Shown here: piece by piece, positions 15,890-24,669 of the stretch
Layout of the letters: every line of letters starts with the position of its first letter
Numbering within the stretch: the first letter of the stretch is position 1
IMG/VR virus record: IMGVR_UViG_3300017708_000520
Location: 1 to 47,516 of that record
Reading direction: 5' to 3' (one strand)
From: a virus
DNA: 47,516 nt
Made by a program: the position numbers and the translations under genes
The notes under the pieces: model-generated
Told to the model about the DNA's origin: nothing
Database searches by the model: none
What the model saw: only the letters and a program-made list of their open reading frames with translations

Positions 15890-17377
15890 ATGGCACTTGT
15901 TGTAAAAGATAGGGTAAAAGAAACTACCTCTACCACTGGTACTTCAACTTTAACATTAGGTGGGGCTGTTGCAGGATTTCAAACATTTACTTCTGTTCTG
16001 TCTAATGGTGATACCACGTATTACGCCATATTTGAAAGTAGTACAGGGCAATTTGAGGTTGGACTTGGTACGTTTACTTCGTCTGGAACAACACTCGCCA
16101 GAACAACCGTTCTTGAGAGTTCTAATTCTGGGAATGCTATAAACTTAACGGCAGGCGCTGCGGATGTATTTATTACGCAACCTGCCGAAAAAGCCGTATA
16201 CCTTGATGCGAGTGGTTATATTGCAACGTCGGATGGGCGTAATGTGACTAACGTAGCTGCATCTACAGCGGCTACTTTAGCAACGGCTAGAAATATAGGC
16301 GGTGTATCTTTCGATGGTTCTGCAAACATAAACCTACCCGGCGTTAATACATCAGGTAATCAGGATACATCTGGTAATGCTGCTACTGCTACTCAAGCTA
16401 CAAATGCTGATACTGTTGACAGCCTACATGCAAGCAGCTTCTTGCGTAGTGATGCTGCTGACAGTGCATCAGGAACTATAACTGTAGCTACTGGCACTGA
16501 TCCTGCAATTATTGCCAAGTCTGATGATTGGGGTGAACAGCTAGAGATAATACGTAACCACGCAACAAACTGGCCTAGTGTTAAATTTAGCACTACGGCG
16601 GGAGAAAAAGGCAAAGTATTTGTTGATACAAGCAACAATTACTTAATGTATGTTAAGGGTGGTACAAGCAACTACGAAACTGTTTGGACAAGTTTAACAG
16701 ATGGTTCTGGCTCTGGCCTAGATGCTGACCTATTAGATGGTGTACAAGGCTCTAGCTATCTACGCAGTGATACAGACGATACATTTACTGGAACACTAAC
16801 ACTTAGTGGTAATTTAGATGCGAGTAGTCACGTAGTTACTGGAAGTATAGTAAATGGTAATTCTTACGTTTATACTCCTAACATTTATCTTACCGATACT
16901 ATTTATCATAGTGGCGATGGTGACACTTATATAAATTTCCAAACTGATGAAATCCGTCTCACGGCAGGTGGATCACAAGAGGTTACAGTCAACACCACAG
17001 GTGTACGTTTAGGCGACACAGGCAACGGCTACTTCCAACCTGTCTCTGGTGACTACGGCTCTATTCAAATTGATGGTGGGGCGCATAATAGTTACGAAGG
17101 TTACAGCATCGGTGGTCGGGTTGTGTTTATGCACAACAACAGTGATACAACTTATCTTTTCAATGATGTAGACAACGAAGCCTTTATTCGGATGTATAAT
17201 AATGGCGGAGTTGCTTTGTATTTTAACGGATCAGTCGCACTGGAAACTTCGAGCACTGGAGTTAACGTAACAGGTACGGCAGAAGTTGATACTTTAAAGT
17301 TCTCAGATAACTCTACGCAAACGTCCGCAGGCGCATCTACGGGTAAGGCAATCGCAATGGCAATCGTGTTTGGATAA
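15890..17377 (+). CDS. Tail fibre protein
   Basis: This 495-residue protein has a TAGGAGATTG ribosome site. Residues about 1-105 form a beta-rich attachment domain. Residues about 125-200 hold the fibre shaft motif LATARNIGGVSFDGSANINL and a SGNAATATQATNADTVD repeat, both typical of trimeric phage tail fibres. The rest is Gly/Ser/Asn-rich beta. LDGVQGSSYLRSD near residue 283 partly repeats VDSLHASSFLRSD near 175. It ends in GKAIAMAIVFG, which resembles the end of the fibre at 18220. It probably binds the host surface. Confidence 0.8.
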   Translation: MALVVKDRVKETTSTTGTSTLTLGGAVAGFQTFTSVLSNGDTTYYAIFESSTGQFEVGLGTFTSSGTTLARTTVLESSNSGNAINLTAGAADVFITQPAEKAVYLDASGYIATSDGRNVTNVAASTAATLATARNIGGVSFDGSANINLPGVNTSGNQDTSGNAATATQATNADTVDSLHASSFLRSDAADSASGTITVATGTDPAIIAKSDDWGEQLEIIRNHATNWPSVKFSTTAGEKGKVFVDTSNNYLMYVKGGTSNYETVWTSLTDGSGSGLDADLLDGVQGSSYLRSDTDDTFTGTLTLSGNLDASSHVVTGSIVNGNSYVYTPNIYLTDTIYHSGDGDTYINFQTDEIRLTAGGSQEVTVNTTGVRLGDTGNGYFQPVSGDYGSIQIDGGAHNSYEGYSIGGRVVFMHNNSDTTYLFNDVDNEAFIRMYNNGGVALYFNGSVALETSSTGVNVTGTAEVDTLKFSDNSTQTSAGASTGKAIAMAIVFG

Positions 17378-17381
17378 CTAG

Positions 17382-18209
17382 ATGTTTGGCTTCACACCCT
17401 TTTCTGAAACTACCTACGGGGATAGCGGTGTTACTGATATATCTCCGGGTATTACGGGTTTAGTTGCTGCGAGTGGTGTAGGGTCTGTCACTGCTACAGG
17501 TGAAGCAAACTTTTCCATCACAGGTGTTGCAGGTACAGGGCAAGTTGGAGAGGTTGACGCTAAAAATGTAATTATTGTTTCTCCAACTGGCATTGAGGGA
17601 CAAGGTCGTGTAGGCAGTATGTCTACTGGTGGTAATGCTTTCGTAGTACCAACAGGAATAGAAGCCGTTGGAGAAGTTGGTAGTGCTTCTCATGTTTCTA
17701 ATGTTACAGTTATACCAACAGGAGTTTCTGGCACAGGTGAGATAGGCTCTCCAACACCTGCTGCTGGGGCAGTAGTATCTCCAACTGGGGTATCTGGTAC
17801 GGGCGGAGTAGGGTCGGTCACGGTAACTCCACGTATTGTCGTAATTCCAACAGGCGTATCTGGTACGGGTGGCATAGGAAGCCCCACAATTACAGGAGAC
17901 GCAAATATCGTGTCCGCTGGATTAGAGGCTACGGGTGGAGTAGGGTCAGTAACAATCTCTGCTGATGCAACAGTTTCTCCAGTTGGGCTTAGTGGCACGG
18001 GTGAAGTTAACTCAGTTACTGCCACAGGAGCCGCACCAGTTGCATTAGTTGGTGTTGAAGCTACAGGAGGTGTTGGAAGCGTTACTATTACAACTGGAGC
18101 AGTGGTCTCTCCAACTGGAGTTTCCGCAACTGGTGAAGTGACATCTCCAATTGTTTGGGGTAGAATAGTTCCAGATCCGGGTACAATATGGACAGAAATA
18201 GCGGCGTAG
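17382..18209 (+). CDS. Gly/Val tandem-repeat fibre-like protein
   Basis: About ten copies of a roughly 22-residue repeat fill most of this 275-residue protein. The core is PTGVSGTGGVGSVT, followed by a variable strand. The regular spacing predicts a beta-solenoid or fibrous rod. Two to three copies of the same repeat link the two domains of the protein at 13458. The C-terminus IVPDPGTIWTEIAA lies outside the repeats and may be an attachment tip. The upstream ribosome site is weak. Confidence 0.7.
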   Translation: MFGFTPFSETTYGDSGVTDISPGITGLVAASGVGSVTATGEANFSITGVAGTGQVGEVDAKNVIIVSPTGIEGQGRVGSMSTGGNAFVVPTGIEAVGEVGSASHVSNVTVIPTGVSGTGEIGSPTPAAGAVVSPTGVSGTGGVGSVTVTPRIVVIPTGVSGTGGIGSPTITGDANIVSAGLEATGGVGSVTISADATVSPVGLSGTGEVNSVTATGAAPVALVGVEATGGVGSVTITTGAVVSPTGVSATGEVTSPIVWGRIVPDPGTIWTEIAA

Positions 18210-18219
18210 GAGATATTAT

Positions 18220-18912
18220 ATGGCAAGCACATACACAACAAACGGCGGTATAGAAAAGATAGAACCGGGAACACAATCCGGTGCGTGGGGGGCGACTACA
18301 AATACTAATTTTGATATTATTGACCGTATTACAAACGGGGTAGGTACAATTGATTTATCTAGCTCTGGCGCGGCGCATACATTAACCACGTCAGATGGAT
18401 CTCTATCAAACGGTATGTATAAAGTTCTTGTCCTAAGTGGCGCGACAGAAGCCTGTACCATTACAGTAGCTCCAAACGATGCACAAAAGTTATACTTTGT
18501 AGATAATAATTCTGGGCAAGCTTGCACTTTTTCTCAAGGTTCAGGAGCAAATGTTGCGGTGGCAAATGGAGGCTCTGCTATAATTTACTGTGACGGGGCG
18601 GGGTCTGGTGCCGCAGTAGTTGATCTTACAACAACTTTTTCTGGGTTGTTAGCCGCAAATAATCTTTCAGATGTTGCAGATGCGTCAACTTCTAGAACAA
18701 ATTTAGGTCTTGCCATCGGAACAAACGTTCTTGCTTATGACGCTAATCTTCAAGCGTTTGTAACAGCGTTTACTTTACCTACGTCCGATGGTAGTAGTAA
18801 TCAGGTGCTTTCGACCAATGGGTCTGGAACTATAGGTTTTTCAGACTCCGGGGCAACTGTAGCACAAGCTAAGGGATTTGCCATAGCTTTTTCAATTGTT
18901 TTCGGAAGCTAA
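18220..18912 (+). CDS. Short tail fibre / collar-type protein
   Basis: This 230-residue protein has a TAGGAGATA ribosome site. The N-terminus IEKIEPGTQSGAWGATTNTN followed by FDIIDR is a familiar phage fibre adapter motif. The NNLSDVADASTSRTNLGLA segment near residue 145 is a classic tail-fibre repeat. The end AKGFAIAFSIVFGS matches that of the 15890 fibre, suggesting a shared tip or assembly signal. It is likely a second host-contact fibre or a fibre anchor. Confidence 0.75.
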   Translation: MASTYTTNGGIEKIEPGTQSGAWGATTNTNFDIIDRITNGVGTIDLSSSGAAHTLTTSDGSLSNGMYKVLVLSGATEACTITVAPNDAQKLYFVDNNSGQACTFSQGSGANVAVANGGSAIIYCDGAGSGAAVVDLTTTFSGLLAANNLSDVADASTSRTNLGLAIGTNVLAYDANLQAFVTAFTLPTSDGSSNQVLSTNGSGTIGFSDSGATVAQAKGFAIAFSIVFGS

Positions 18913-18924
18913 AGGAGATTAAAC

Positions 18925-19299
18925 ATGTCAGCACCGAATATAGTAAATGTCGCTACCATTACGGGGAAGACGGCAAAAATTGCTTTATCAAGCACTTCAG
19001 CAACATCATTAGTTAGCAATGCGGCTTCAAGCAATAAAGTTTTTAAAATCAACATGATTCAAGTCGCAAATGTAGATGGCTCTAACGCTTGCGATGTTAC
19101 CGTAGATGTACACAGTGCAGCTTCTGGTGGCGGTACAGCATACTCACTAGCAAACACAATATCTGTTCCCGCTGATGCGTCTCTTGTTGTTTTAGATAAA
19201 AACACTGCGATTTATTTAGAAGAGAACACATCTATAACTGCAACAGCAGGCACAGCGAATGATTTAGAAGTTCTGGTGAGCTACGAAGAAATCTCGTAA
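18925..19299 (+). CDS. Small beta-rich structural protein
   Basis: This 124-residue protein has an AAAGGAGATT ribosome site. It is a single beta-sandwich-like sequence (VFKINMIQVANVDGSNACDV, then SLVVLDKNTAIYLEENTS) ending LEVLVSYEEIS. I recall this type as recurrent in marine phage fibre modules. The role is unknown, perhaps an appendage-base protein. Confidence 0.65.
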   Translation: MSAPNIVNVATITGKTAKIALSSTSATSLVSNAASSNKVFKINMIQVANVDGSNACDVTVDVHSAASGGGTAYSLANTISVPADASLVVLDKNTAIYLEENTSITATAGTANDLEVLVSYEEIS

Positions 19300-19310
19300 G
19301 GGGATATAAC

Positions 19311-20504
19311 ATGGCTAAAGGTAGAGGCGGCTTTATAGGCCAAGACGGAGTTAATGCACCTGACAGCCCTACGGGTGTTAGTGCTTCGTCGGGAGATGCA
19401 CAGGCAACGGTTAGCTTTACTGCGCCAACAAATGTTGGTGGATCAGCTATCACTGGATTTAGAGCGCAGTCAAATACTGGGGTGGGTGTTTCAGGATCTT
19501 CTTCTCCAATTACTGTCACTGGTTTATCTAACGGCACTGCTTATACTTTTAACGTATGGGCGATTAATGCGTTTGGGTATTCTGCACCTAGTGATGCGAG
19601 TGAAAGTGTTAGTCCTATTGCGGACCTTGCGGTGTTTATAGGGGGCAATTGGTTTGGTACAAACTATGACACAAATGTAATGGACTATGTGTCTATAGCA
19701 TCAACAGGTAATGCTAGTGATTGGGGTGATCTACAAACACCTAGAGGAGGCGGCGCTCCTATGTCTAACGGAACTCGTGGGCTTATTGGGGGTGGCGGTA
19801 ATCCTTTTACAACAGAAATTAGGAATAGAATAGATTACATTACTTTTGCTTCTACTGGGAACTCTTCATATTTTGGGACGCTCACTTCAGCCAGATATTA
19901 TAGAGTAGGGGGTGTTTCAAATGACACTCGTGGAGTAGCTGTAAGTGGACGAGATAATCAGTATCAAGGTACAAACACAATGGATTATGTCACTATTGCT
20001 AGTACTGGCAACGCCACGGACTTTGGTGACTATTCTCTTACTTTACGATTCGGTCCATCGGGGTGTGGTTCTACAACACGAGGTATTCTTAGCGGGGGGC
20101 AAAACGAGAGCAGCACGTCCTATGACAGCATCAAGTATATTACGATTGCAAGTACTGGCAACTCTTCAACCTTCGGTGATCTCTCTCTCGGCGCAAGTTA
20201 TCGACACGGTTCTGCGGCAAGCAGTACAAGGGCGCTTTTCTCTGGTGTATCAGGAAACTCAATTGAGTATGTAACTATTGCGTCTACTGGAAATTCAACT
20301 AGTTTTGGTAATCTGACAGTAAGTGAAAATTATAAAGAAGGGGCTAGTAACAAAACTCGTGGACTTTGTTCTTCTTCAGACGGTTATAGCACAACTATTG
20401 ATTATGTGACCATCGCAAACACAGGCAACGCCACGGACTTTGGTGATCTCACCCTTGGCAGATATGCGGTTGCGGCTGTTTCAAATAATCACGGAGGGAT
20501 CTAA
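19311..20504 (+). CDS. Adhesin with FN3 domain and six kelch-like repeats
   Basis: This is the first of three tandem paralogues (397 residues). Residues about 16-105 form a fibronectin type III domain (DSPTGVSASSGDAQATVSFT, then a YTFNVWAINAFGYSAPSDAS strand pair). Residues about 120-397 contain six repeats of about 45-50 residues, each with a RG...GG doublet and then a DYVTIASTGNATDFGDL-type line. This resembles kelch motifs, so a six-bladed beta-propeller is likely. It ends SNNHGGI. The probable role is host receptor binding, perhaps of glycans, with the FN3 domain as spacer. Repeat DNA is locally near-identical, favouring recombination. Confidence 0.75.
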   Translation: MAKGRGGFIGQDGVNAPDSPTGVSASSGDAQATVSFTAPTNVGGSAITGFRAQSNTGVGVSGSSSPITVTGLSNGTAYTFNVWAINAFGYSAPSDASESVSPIADLAVFIGGNWFGTNYDTNVMDYVSIASTGNASDWGDLQTPRGGGAPMSNGTRGLIGGGGNPFTTEIRNRIDYITFASTGNSSYFGTLTSARYYRVGGVSNDTRGVAVSGRDNQYQGTNTMDYVTIASTGNATDFGDYSLTLRFGPSGCGSTTRGILSGGQNESSTSYDSIKYITIASTGNSSTFGDLSLGASYRHGSAASSTRALFSGVSGNSIEYVTIASTGNSTSFGNLTVSENYKEGASNKTRGLCSSSDGYSTTIDYVTIANTGNATDFGDLTLGRYAVAAVSNNHGGI

Positions 20505-20506
20505 TA

Positions 20507-21466
20507 ATGCCCAATTATCAAGGTGTATGGAGCCTCTCAACGCAGTATCAGAATGCTAGTGGTTGGCCCCTTCCGCCACTGGCGGGCGATATAGCTTTGT
20601 TTGGTGTAGCGTCTAATAGTGTTCCTTTAGACGCCATACAAATCTCTACTACGGGGAACAGCGTAACATGGGGAACTCTTGGTGTAAACCACACTTACGG
20701 AGGAGCGACTGGAAGCTCCACGCGGGGAGTTATTTTTGGGGGAAATAGCGCGGGGCAAACCATCACCTACGTTACCACTGCGAACCAAGGCTCATATGGG
20801 GACTTTGGCGACACCGTAGTTGCGCAGACCTTCTACAACTCAAACGCCCATGCTTCTGATACGCGGGGTTTGTTTTTTGGACCTTACTCTGACCCTGACA
20901 GCATCGAGTATGTTACTATTGCCTCCACTGGCAACGCTACAAACTTTGGTAATATGTTTGCTAATCGTAACTACGGCGCAGGAACAGGGTCAAGCACACG
21001 GGCGGTGATTGCGGGTGGTTACTTACCAGACGGCGGTGGTTACAGTAACACTATGGACTACGTTACTATTGCCTCTACTGGAAATTCTTCGGACTTTGGC
21101 GATTTATTGAATACATCAGGGGGCAACTCAGCTTGTAGCAGTAGTACGAGAAGCCTGTTTGCAGGAGGTGTCATCAGCGGCGGAACACGCTCAAATACAA
21201 TAGCGTATATCACCACGGCTTCTACTGGCAACGCTACAGACTTTGGTGACTTGACTACAAATAACGGCAACTATAATGACGGCGATTGGTCTACATCTAA
21301 CAAAACTAGAGGGCTGTTTTTCAACCATCAAAACACGGCTGCGGACGTTCAATACGTTACAATAGCCAGTACAGGCAACACGTCTTCATTCGGGGATCTA
21401 ACAAACAACAGTTCAACCACTACATATGGGTTTTCATTGTCTAACTCTCACGGAGGACTTTCATAA
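20507..21466 (+). CDS. Second kelch-like propeller adhesin
   Basis: This 319-residue paralogue lacks the FN3 domain. A short N-terminal part, YQGVWSLSTQYQNASGWPLP, corresponds to a GVWSLS...WP segment in the third copy. Six repeats follow, the first two diverged (DAIQISTTGNSVTWGTL and TYVTTANQGSYGDFGDT) and the rest canonical. It ends LSNSHGGLS. The start is 2 bases after the previous stop. The third copy begins in its stop codon (TAATG), so the copies are co-translated. Confidence 0.75.
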   Translation: MPNYQGVWSLSTQYQNASGWPLPPLAGDIALFGVASNSVPLDAIQISTTGNSVTWGTLGVNHTYGGATGSSTRGVIFGGNSAGQTITYVTTANQGSYGDFGDTVVAQTFYNSNAHASDTRGLFFGPYSDPDSIEYVTIASTGNATNFGNMFANRNYGAGTGSSTRAVIAGGYLPDGGGYSNTMDYVTIASTGNSSDFGDLLNTSGGNSACSSSTRSLFAGGVISGGTRSNTIAYITTASTGNATDFGDLTTNNGNYNDGDWSTSNKTRGLFFNHQNTAADVQYVTIASTGNTSSFGDLTNNSSTTTYGFSLSNSHGGLS

Positions 21467-22515
21467 TGCCTAAACGTTATCTAGGAAACATTATAACGGA
21501 TACTCCTGCGAGTCCGCCATCAAACAATTACGAGGACACGTCTGTCCCTGGTGTATGGTCTCTTTCAGAAGCAAAGGCATACACAGCGGCGGGGGTGTGG
21601 CCTACATCGGGAAATGTTTCACCGCGAGCTTTATTTATGGGGGGTGAGTATGGTGGTGGTACACGTGTAAACACAGTAGACTCCATTCAAATAGCCACAA
21701 CAGGTAACGCCACAGACTTTGGAGATTTATCTGGAATTGGTAGTTTTGGCGCAGGAGTATCATCATCGACTAGAGGAATTATGTATGCAGGGGGTCAGAA
21801 TGGAAGTAACGAGATTCAATATTTCACCATAGCTTCGTCGGGTAATTCTACGGATTTTGGTGACGCCACAAATACTATTACTGGTAATGGTGGGATAAGT
21901 AATGAAACTCGTGGCATCTCTTACGCAGGAAATTATGGCGGTGGTATATACAATCGTATTGAATATATAACAATCGCAAGCACTGGGAATGCTAGTAATT
22001 TTGGTAACGATTTGACTTTATACGCGTCAGAGCGTGAAGGTTGCGGTAACGCTACTCGCGGCATAGCAGCAGGTGGTTACGGGCAAAGTACTTATAGAAA
22101 TCAGATTGCTTACATTACTATTGCATCTACAGGAAACGCCACAGACTTTGGAGATTTGGGGGCAGCTCGCAGAGCATTGGGTGCTATGTCTACGGATACT
22201 CGTGCTGTTTCTTATGCAGGATATAATGGGAGTTATCAAAACTATTGTGAGTATATTACAATTGCGTCCACAGGCAATGCTACGTTTTTTGGTAGGTCTG
22301 TTTCGTATCTTGCAAGTTATGAATGTACTTCGGGAGGCACGAGGGGCGTTGCTGTGGGAGGAAGTAAAGCTGTAACAGGACAAACTCCAGGATCTTCCAC
22401 TACAATAGAGTATAATACAATCACAACTTTAGGTAATTCTTTAGACTTTGGTGATTTAACACAATCAAGGACTAGGATAGCTGGTTGTTCAAATAGTCAT
22501 GGGGGGCTTCAATAA
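21466..22515 (+). CDS. Third kelch-like propeller adhesin
   Basis: This 349-residue paralogue begins with a 20-residue lead, then VPGVWSLSEAKAYTAAGVWP and six repeats (first DSIQIATTGNATDFGDL, last EYNTITTLGNSLDFGDL). It ends CSNSHGGLQ. The conserved GG doublet and FGD position in each repeat fit a propeller blade. Variation lies in the loops between repeats, where binding specificity would sit. It is coupled to both neighbours by TAATG. Confidence 0.75.
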   Translation: MPKRYLGNIITDTPASPPSNNYEDTSVPGVWSLSEAKAYTAAGVWPTSGNVSPRALFMGGEYGGGTRVNTVDSIQIATTGNATDFGDLSGIGSFGAGVSSSTRGIMYAGGQNGSNEIQYFTIASSGNSTDFGDATNTITGNGGISNETRGISYAGNYGGGIYNRIEYITIASTGNASNFGNDLTLYASEREGCGNATRGIAAGGYGQSTYRNQIAYITIASTGNATDFGDLGAARRALGAMSTDTRAVSYAGYNGSYQNYCEYITIASTGNATFFGRSVSYLASYECTSGGTRGVAVGGSKAVTGQTPGSSTTIEYNTITTLGNSLDFGDLTQSRTRIAGCSNSHGGLQ

Positions 22516-23381
22516 TGCCAAAAGATACAGCAAACGAATTAGTTTTAACAACACCAGATATTAACATTCAGCTTCCAAGCGCGAAGCCTGAGTACAAATC
22601 TATGCTAGCTAACATTGCGGAAAAAGCACCTGCAATCGCACAGGCGTCTAGCAACTTCTACAAGTCGCACTCACAGATGATGAGCGTAACTCTAGATGTT
22701 ACTGCAATCACGCCTATTCGTTCTGTGAAGCACACACTTGCTGAGATTGACAAGACTAAAGAGGCTTTGCAAGAGGGTTACTTCCGCATGAAAAAGGAAG
22801 AAGTCAAGCTCAAGAAGCTAGAGCGTAAGCTTGAGTCTGAGACAGATGATCTAGAACGTGAAATGCTTGAGATTAAAATTAATCAAAAACAAGCACAGGC
22901 GGCAAGCTCTCGTAATTACGTTGAAGCTGCTGTCCGAAAGTTAAACTTCTTTAGCAATCAGTACGAGAACCTGATGAAAAAGTTAGGTAAGGACGAGCTT
23001 ACTGAAGAAGACTATGAGCTAGAAGAAGTTAAGTACCACATTATGACGAATATGAAACAGGGGTTAAACGCGGCTCGTTCTCGTAATGGTCAAATTGATG
23101 AAGGGAATTTAATCTACTTGTTTGATCTAGGTATTAACGCAGCACAGGCACAAGCGGAGGTTTATTCATACCTTCAATGGGAAAATGAATTAATGAAAGA
23201 AGGTAAAGCGCCAGAGCATTTTCATACGGTGCAGTGGCTAGAAGCGTGTGCAGAAAAATGGAAACATTGCCCAAGAGACTTTGCGGCAAACCGTGGTTTT
23301 GATATACTTGATAGAACATCTTTAACGAATACCCCACAAATAGAGGATAAGGCAGATGGCTCACAAAGTTGTAAAATATAG
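22515..23381 (+). CDS. Coiled-coil protein of the fibre module
   Basis: This 288-residue protein follows the third adhesin by TAATG coupling. Residues about 75-155 form a long charged coiled coil (RMKKEEVKLKKLERKLESET). The C-terminal third is a helical globular part with FHTVQWLEACAEKWKHCPRD. No fold is recognised. It could be a fibre assembly chaperone or a fibre-base protein. The next gene starts 26 bases before its end. Confidence 0.65.
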   Translation: MPKDTANELVLTTPDINIQLPSAKPEYKSMLANIAEKAPAIAQASSNFYKSHSQMMSVTLDVTAITPIRSVKHTLAEIDKTKEALQEGYFRMKKEEVKLKKLERKLESETDDLEREMLEIKINQKQAQAASSRNYVEAAVRKLNFFSNQYENLMKKLGKDELTEEDYELEEVKYHIMTNMKQGLNAARSRNGQIDEGNLIYLFDLGINAAQAQAEVYSYLQWENELMKEGKAPEHFHTVQWLEACAEKWKHCPRDFAANRGFDILDRTSLTNTPQIEDKADGSQSCKI

Positions 23382-23709
23382 ATTAGAAAGTGATGGCACG
23401 ATACCAACTTGGTTAAAGTTTGGTGTGTCCCAATCAACAGGGGGCATGTACGCGGTTGCAGATAGCGGCACAGCTAGCCCACAAGATTGGATTATGATTG
23501 GCATTTCTGATGATGGCGCAGACGTATCTGGCGCGATTGAAGAGGTCACATCTAAAGATAATCTACAGACTTACCTTGCGGCACAGGCTTCGGCAAACAG
23601 TTGGAAAGACCCTGCGCCAACAGATGAAGATCCACATGCAACAACAGCGTTTGACGCGGCTGCACATGCTCAACGTGTTTGGGATGATTTAACAGCTTTA
23701 AATTCGTAG
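23356..23709 (+). CDS. Small unknown protein, possible fibre accessory
   Basis: This 117-residue protein has a GAGGATAAGG ribosome site inside the preceding gene. It begins with beta strands (KVVKYRLESDGTIPTWLKFG) and ends with an Ala-rich helix (FDAAAHAQRVWDDLTALNS). The size and place at the end of the fibre cluster fit a fibre-assembly or tip-associated protein, but there is no motif. Function unknown. Confidence 0.6.
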   Translation: MAHKVVKYRLESDGTIPTWLKFGVSQSTGGMYAVADSGTASPQDWIMIGISDDGADVSGAIEEVTSKDNLQTYLAAQASANSWKDPAPTDEDPHATTAFDAAAHAQRVWDDLTALNS

Positions 23710-23716
23710 GTTTATC

Positions 23717-23908
23717 ATGGACAAGCGTACAGTATCATCAGCGCATGAGCGCATTGACGAACTGCAAATACAAGTTGCAGAGATCAAGACTGAAATGAAA
23801 ATACAGTTTAAGGATTTGTATAATCGTATCAAACGTCTTGAAGCTATTATGATTGGTATTAGCGGTGCAAGTTTGTTGTTACTTCTTCGTATGACGTTTA
23901 TGAGTTAG
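23717..23908 (+). CDS. XhlA-like lysis accessory protein
   Basis: This 63-residue protein consists of a coiled coil (residues about 10-45, RIDELQIQVAEIKTEMKIQF) and one C-terminal membrane helix (AIMIGISGASLLLLLRMTF). That is the layout of the haemolysin XhlA family of phage lysis proteins, which act at the inner membrane with a holin. It opens the lysis module. The role is inferred from architecture. Confidence 0.75.
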   Translation: MDKRTVSSAHERIDELQIQVAEIKTEMKIQFKDLYNRIKRLEAIMIGISGASLLLLLRMTFMS

Positions 23909-23911
23909 GAT

Positions 23912-24388
23912 ATGGACCCCGTTAGTTGCGTAGCTTTAGCGACAGGGGCGTACAAAACGCTCAAAGCCGCTATAAGCACGGGCAAGGATTTACAAGACAT
24001 GACGGGAACTTTGTCCCAGTGGGGCAAGGCTTTCTCTGATTTTACGAACATTGAAGAACGAGAAAAGAACCCTCCGTTTTGGAAGAAAACATTTAAGGGA
24101 TCGGATGAAGAAACTGCTTTAGAAATCTTTGCAAACAAAAAGAAAATGGAACAGATGAGGGCAGAGATTAAAGATCATATCTCTTGGAACTACGGACCAA
24201 GTGCGTGGAAAGAAGTGCTTGCTATTGAAGCACAGATGCGTAGGAAAAGAAAACAAGAGTTATACAAGAAGCAAGAACAGATAGATGCGGCTATTAACTT
24301 TGCTATCGGTGCTTTTATCTTTGTTATTAGTGGTGGCCTTTTGTTTATTCTTTTCTATTTTATTGGTAAGTGGCAAGGTAGGTGGTAA
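23912..24388 (+). CDS. Membrane protein of the lysis region
   Basis: This 158-residue protein has a helical N-terminal part (DPVSCVALATGAYKTLKAAI), a charged central coil (residues about 100-125) and one or two C-terminal membrane-spanning stretches (FAIGAFIFVISGGLLFILFY). I recall this family from cyanophages and other marine phages, annotated only as hypothetical or structural. Its position suggests an accessory to holin function. A TAGGATATG ribosome site and start are present. Confidence 0.7.
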   Translation: MDPVSCVALATGAYKTLKAAISTGKDLQDMTGTLSQWGKAFSDFTNIEEREKNPPFWKKTFKGSDEETALEIFANKKKMEQMRAEIKDHISWNYGPSAWKEVLAIEAQMRRKRKQELYKKQEQIDAAINFAIGAFIFVISGGLLFILFYFIGKWQGRW

Positions 24389-24550
24389 ATGTGGGTTTTG
24401 CTTTGGTTACAATTAGTTAGTGGCACATTTGACCATTATCATGTTGGCAGTCATTCAAGTGAAGAAGCATGTAAAACCGCACTTTCAAAAGCTAAAGTGT
24501 TAGTAACAAACAATAATTCTAAAGTGGTGTGTATTAAAATAGAACGGTGA
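24389..24550 (+). CDS. 53-residue protein with hydrophobic N-terminus
   Basis: The ATG follows immediately after the preceding stop. The frame encodes MWVLLWLQLVSGTFDHYHVG, a short hydrophobic lead that could be a signal or membrane anchor. A region with two cysteines follows (EEACKTALSKAKV and VVCIKI), which could form a disulfide in the periplasm. This fits a small exported lysis accessory. The role is inferred. Confidence 0.6.
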   Translation: MWVLLWLQLVSGTFDHYHVGSHSSEEACKTALSKAKVLVTNNNSKVVCIKIER

Positions 24551-24669
24551 TACTCAAGGAATGGCGTGGGAAATACATAATATATGACAAACGAGGAAAA
24601 GTTGTTATAATCACTCGTGATAAGAAAGTAGCGATTGCGTATACGAGGTCAAAAAATGACAGAGTTTGA
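24547..24669 (+). CDS. Possible 40-residue gene with GTG start
   Basis: A GTG overlapping the previous stop opens a frame, VILKEWRGKYIIYDKRGKVV, then ITRDKKVAIAYTRSKNDRV, to a TGA. The sequence makes a plausible small beta domain and fills the gap between two genes. The ribosome site is weak and the start is non-ATG. It could be chance, though I recall similar peptides in related phages. Confidence 0.4.
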   Translation: MILKEWRGKYIIYDKRGKVVIITRDKKVAIAYTRSKNDRV

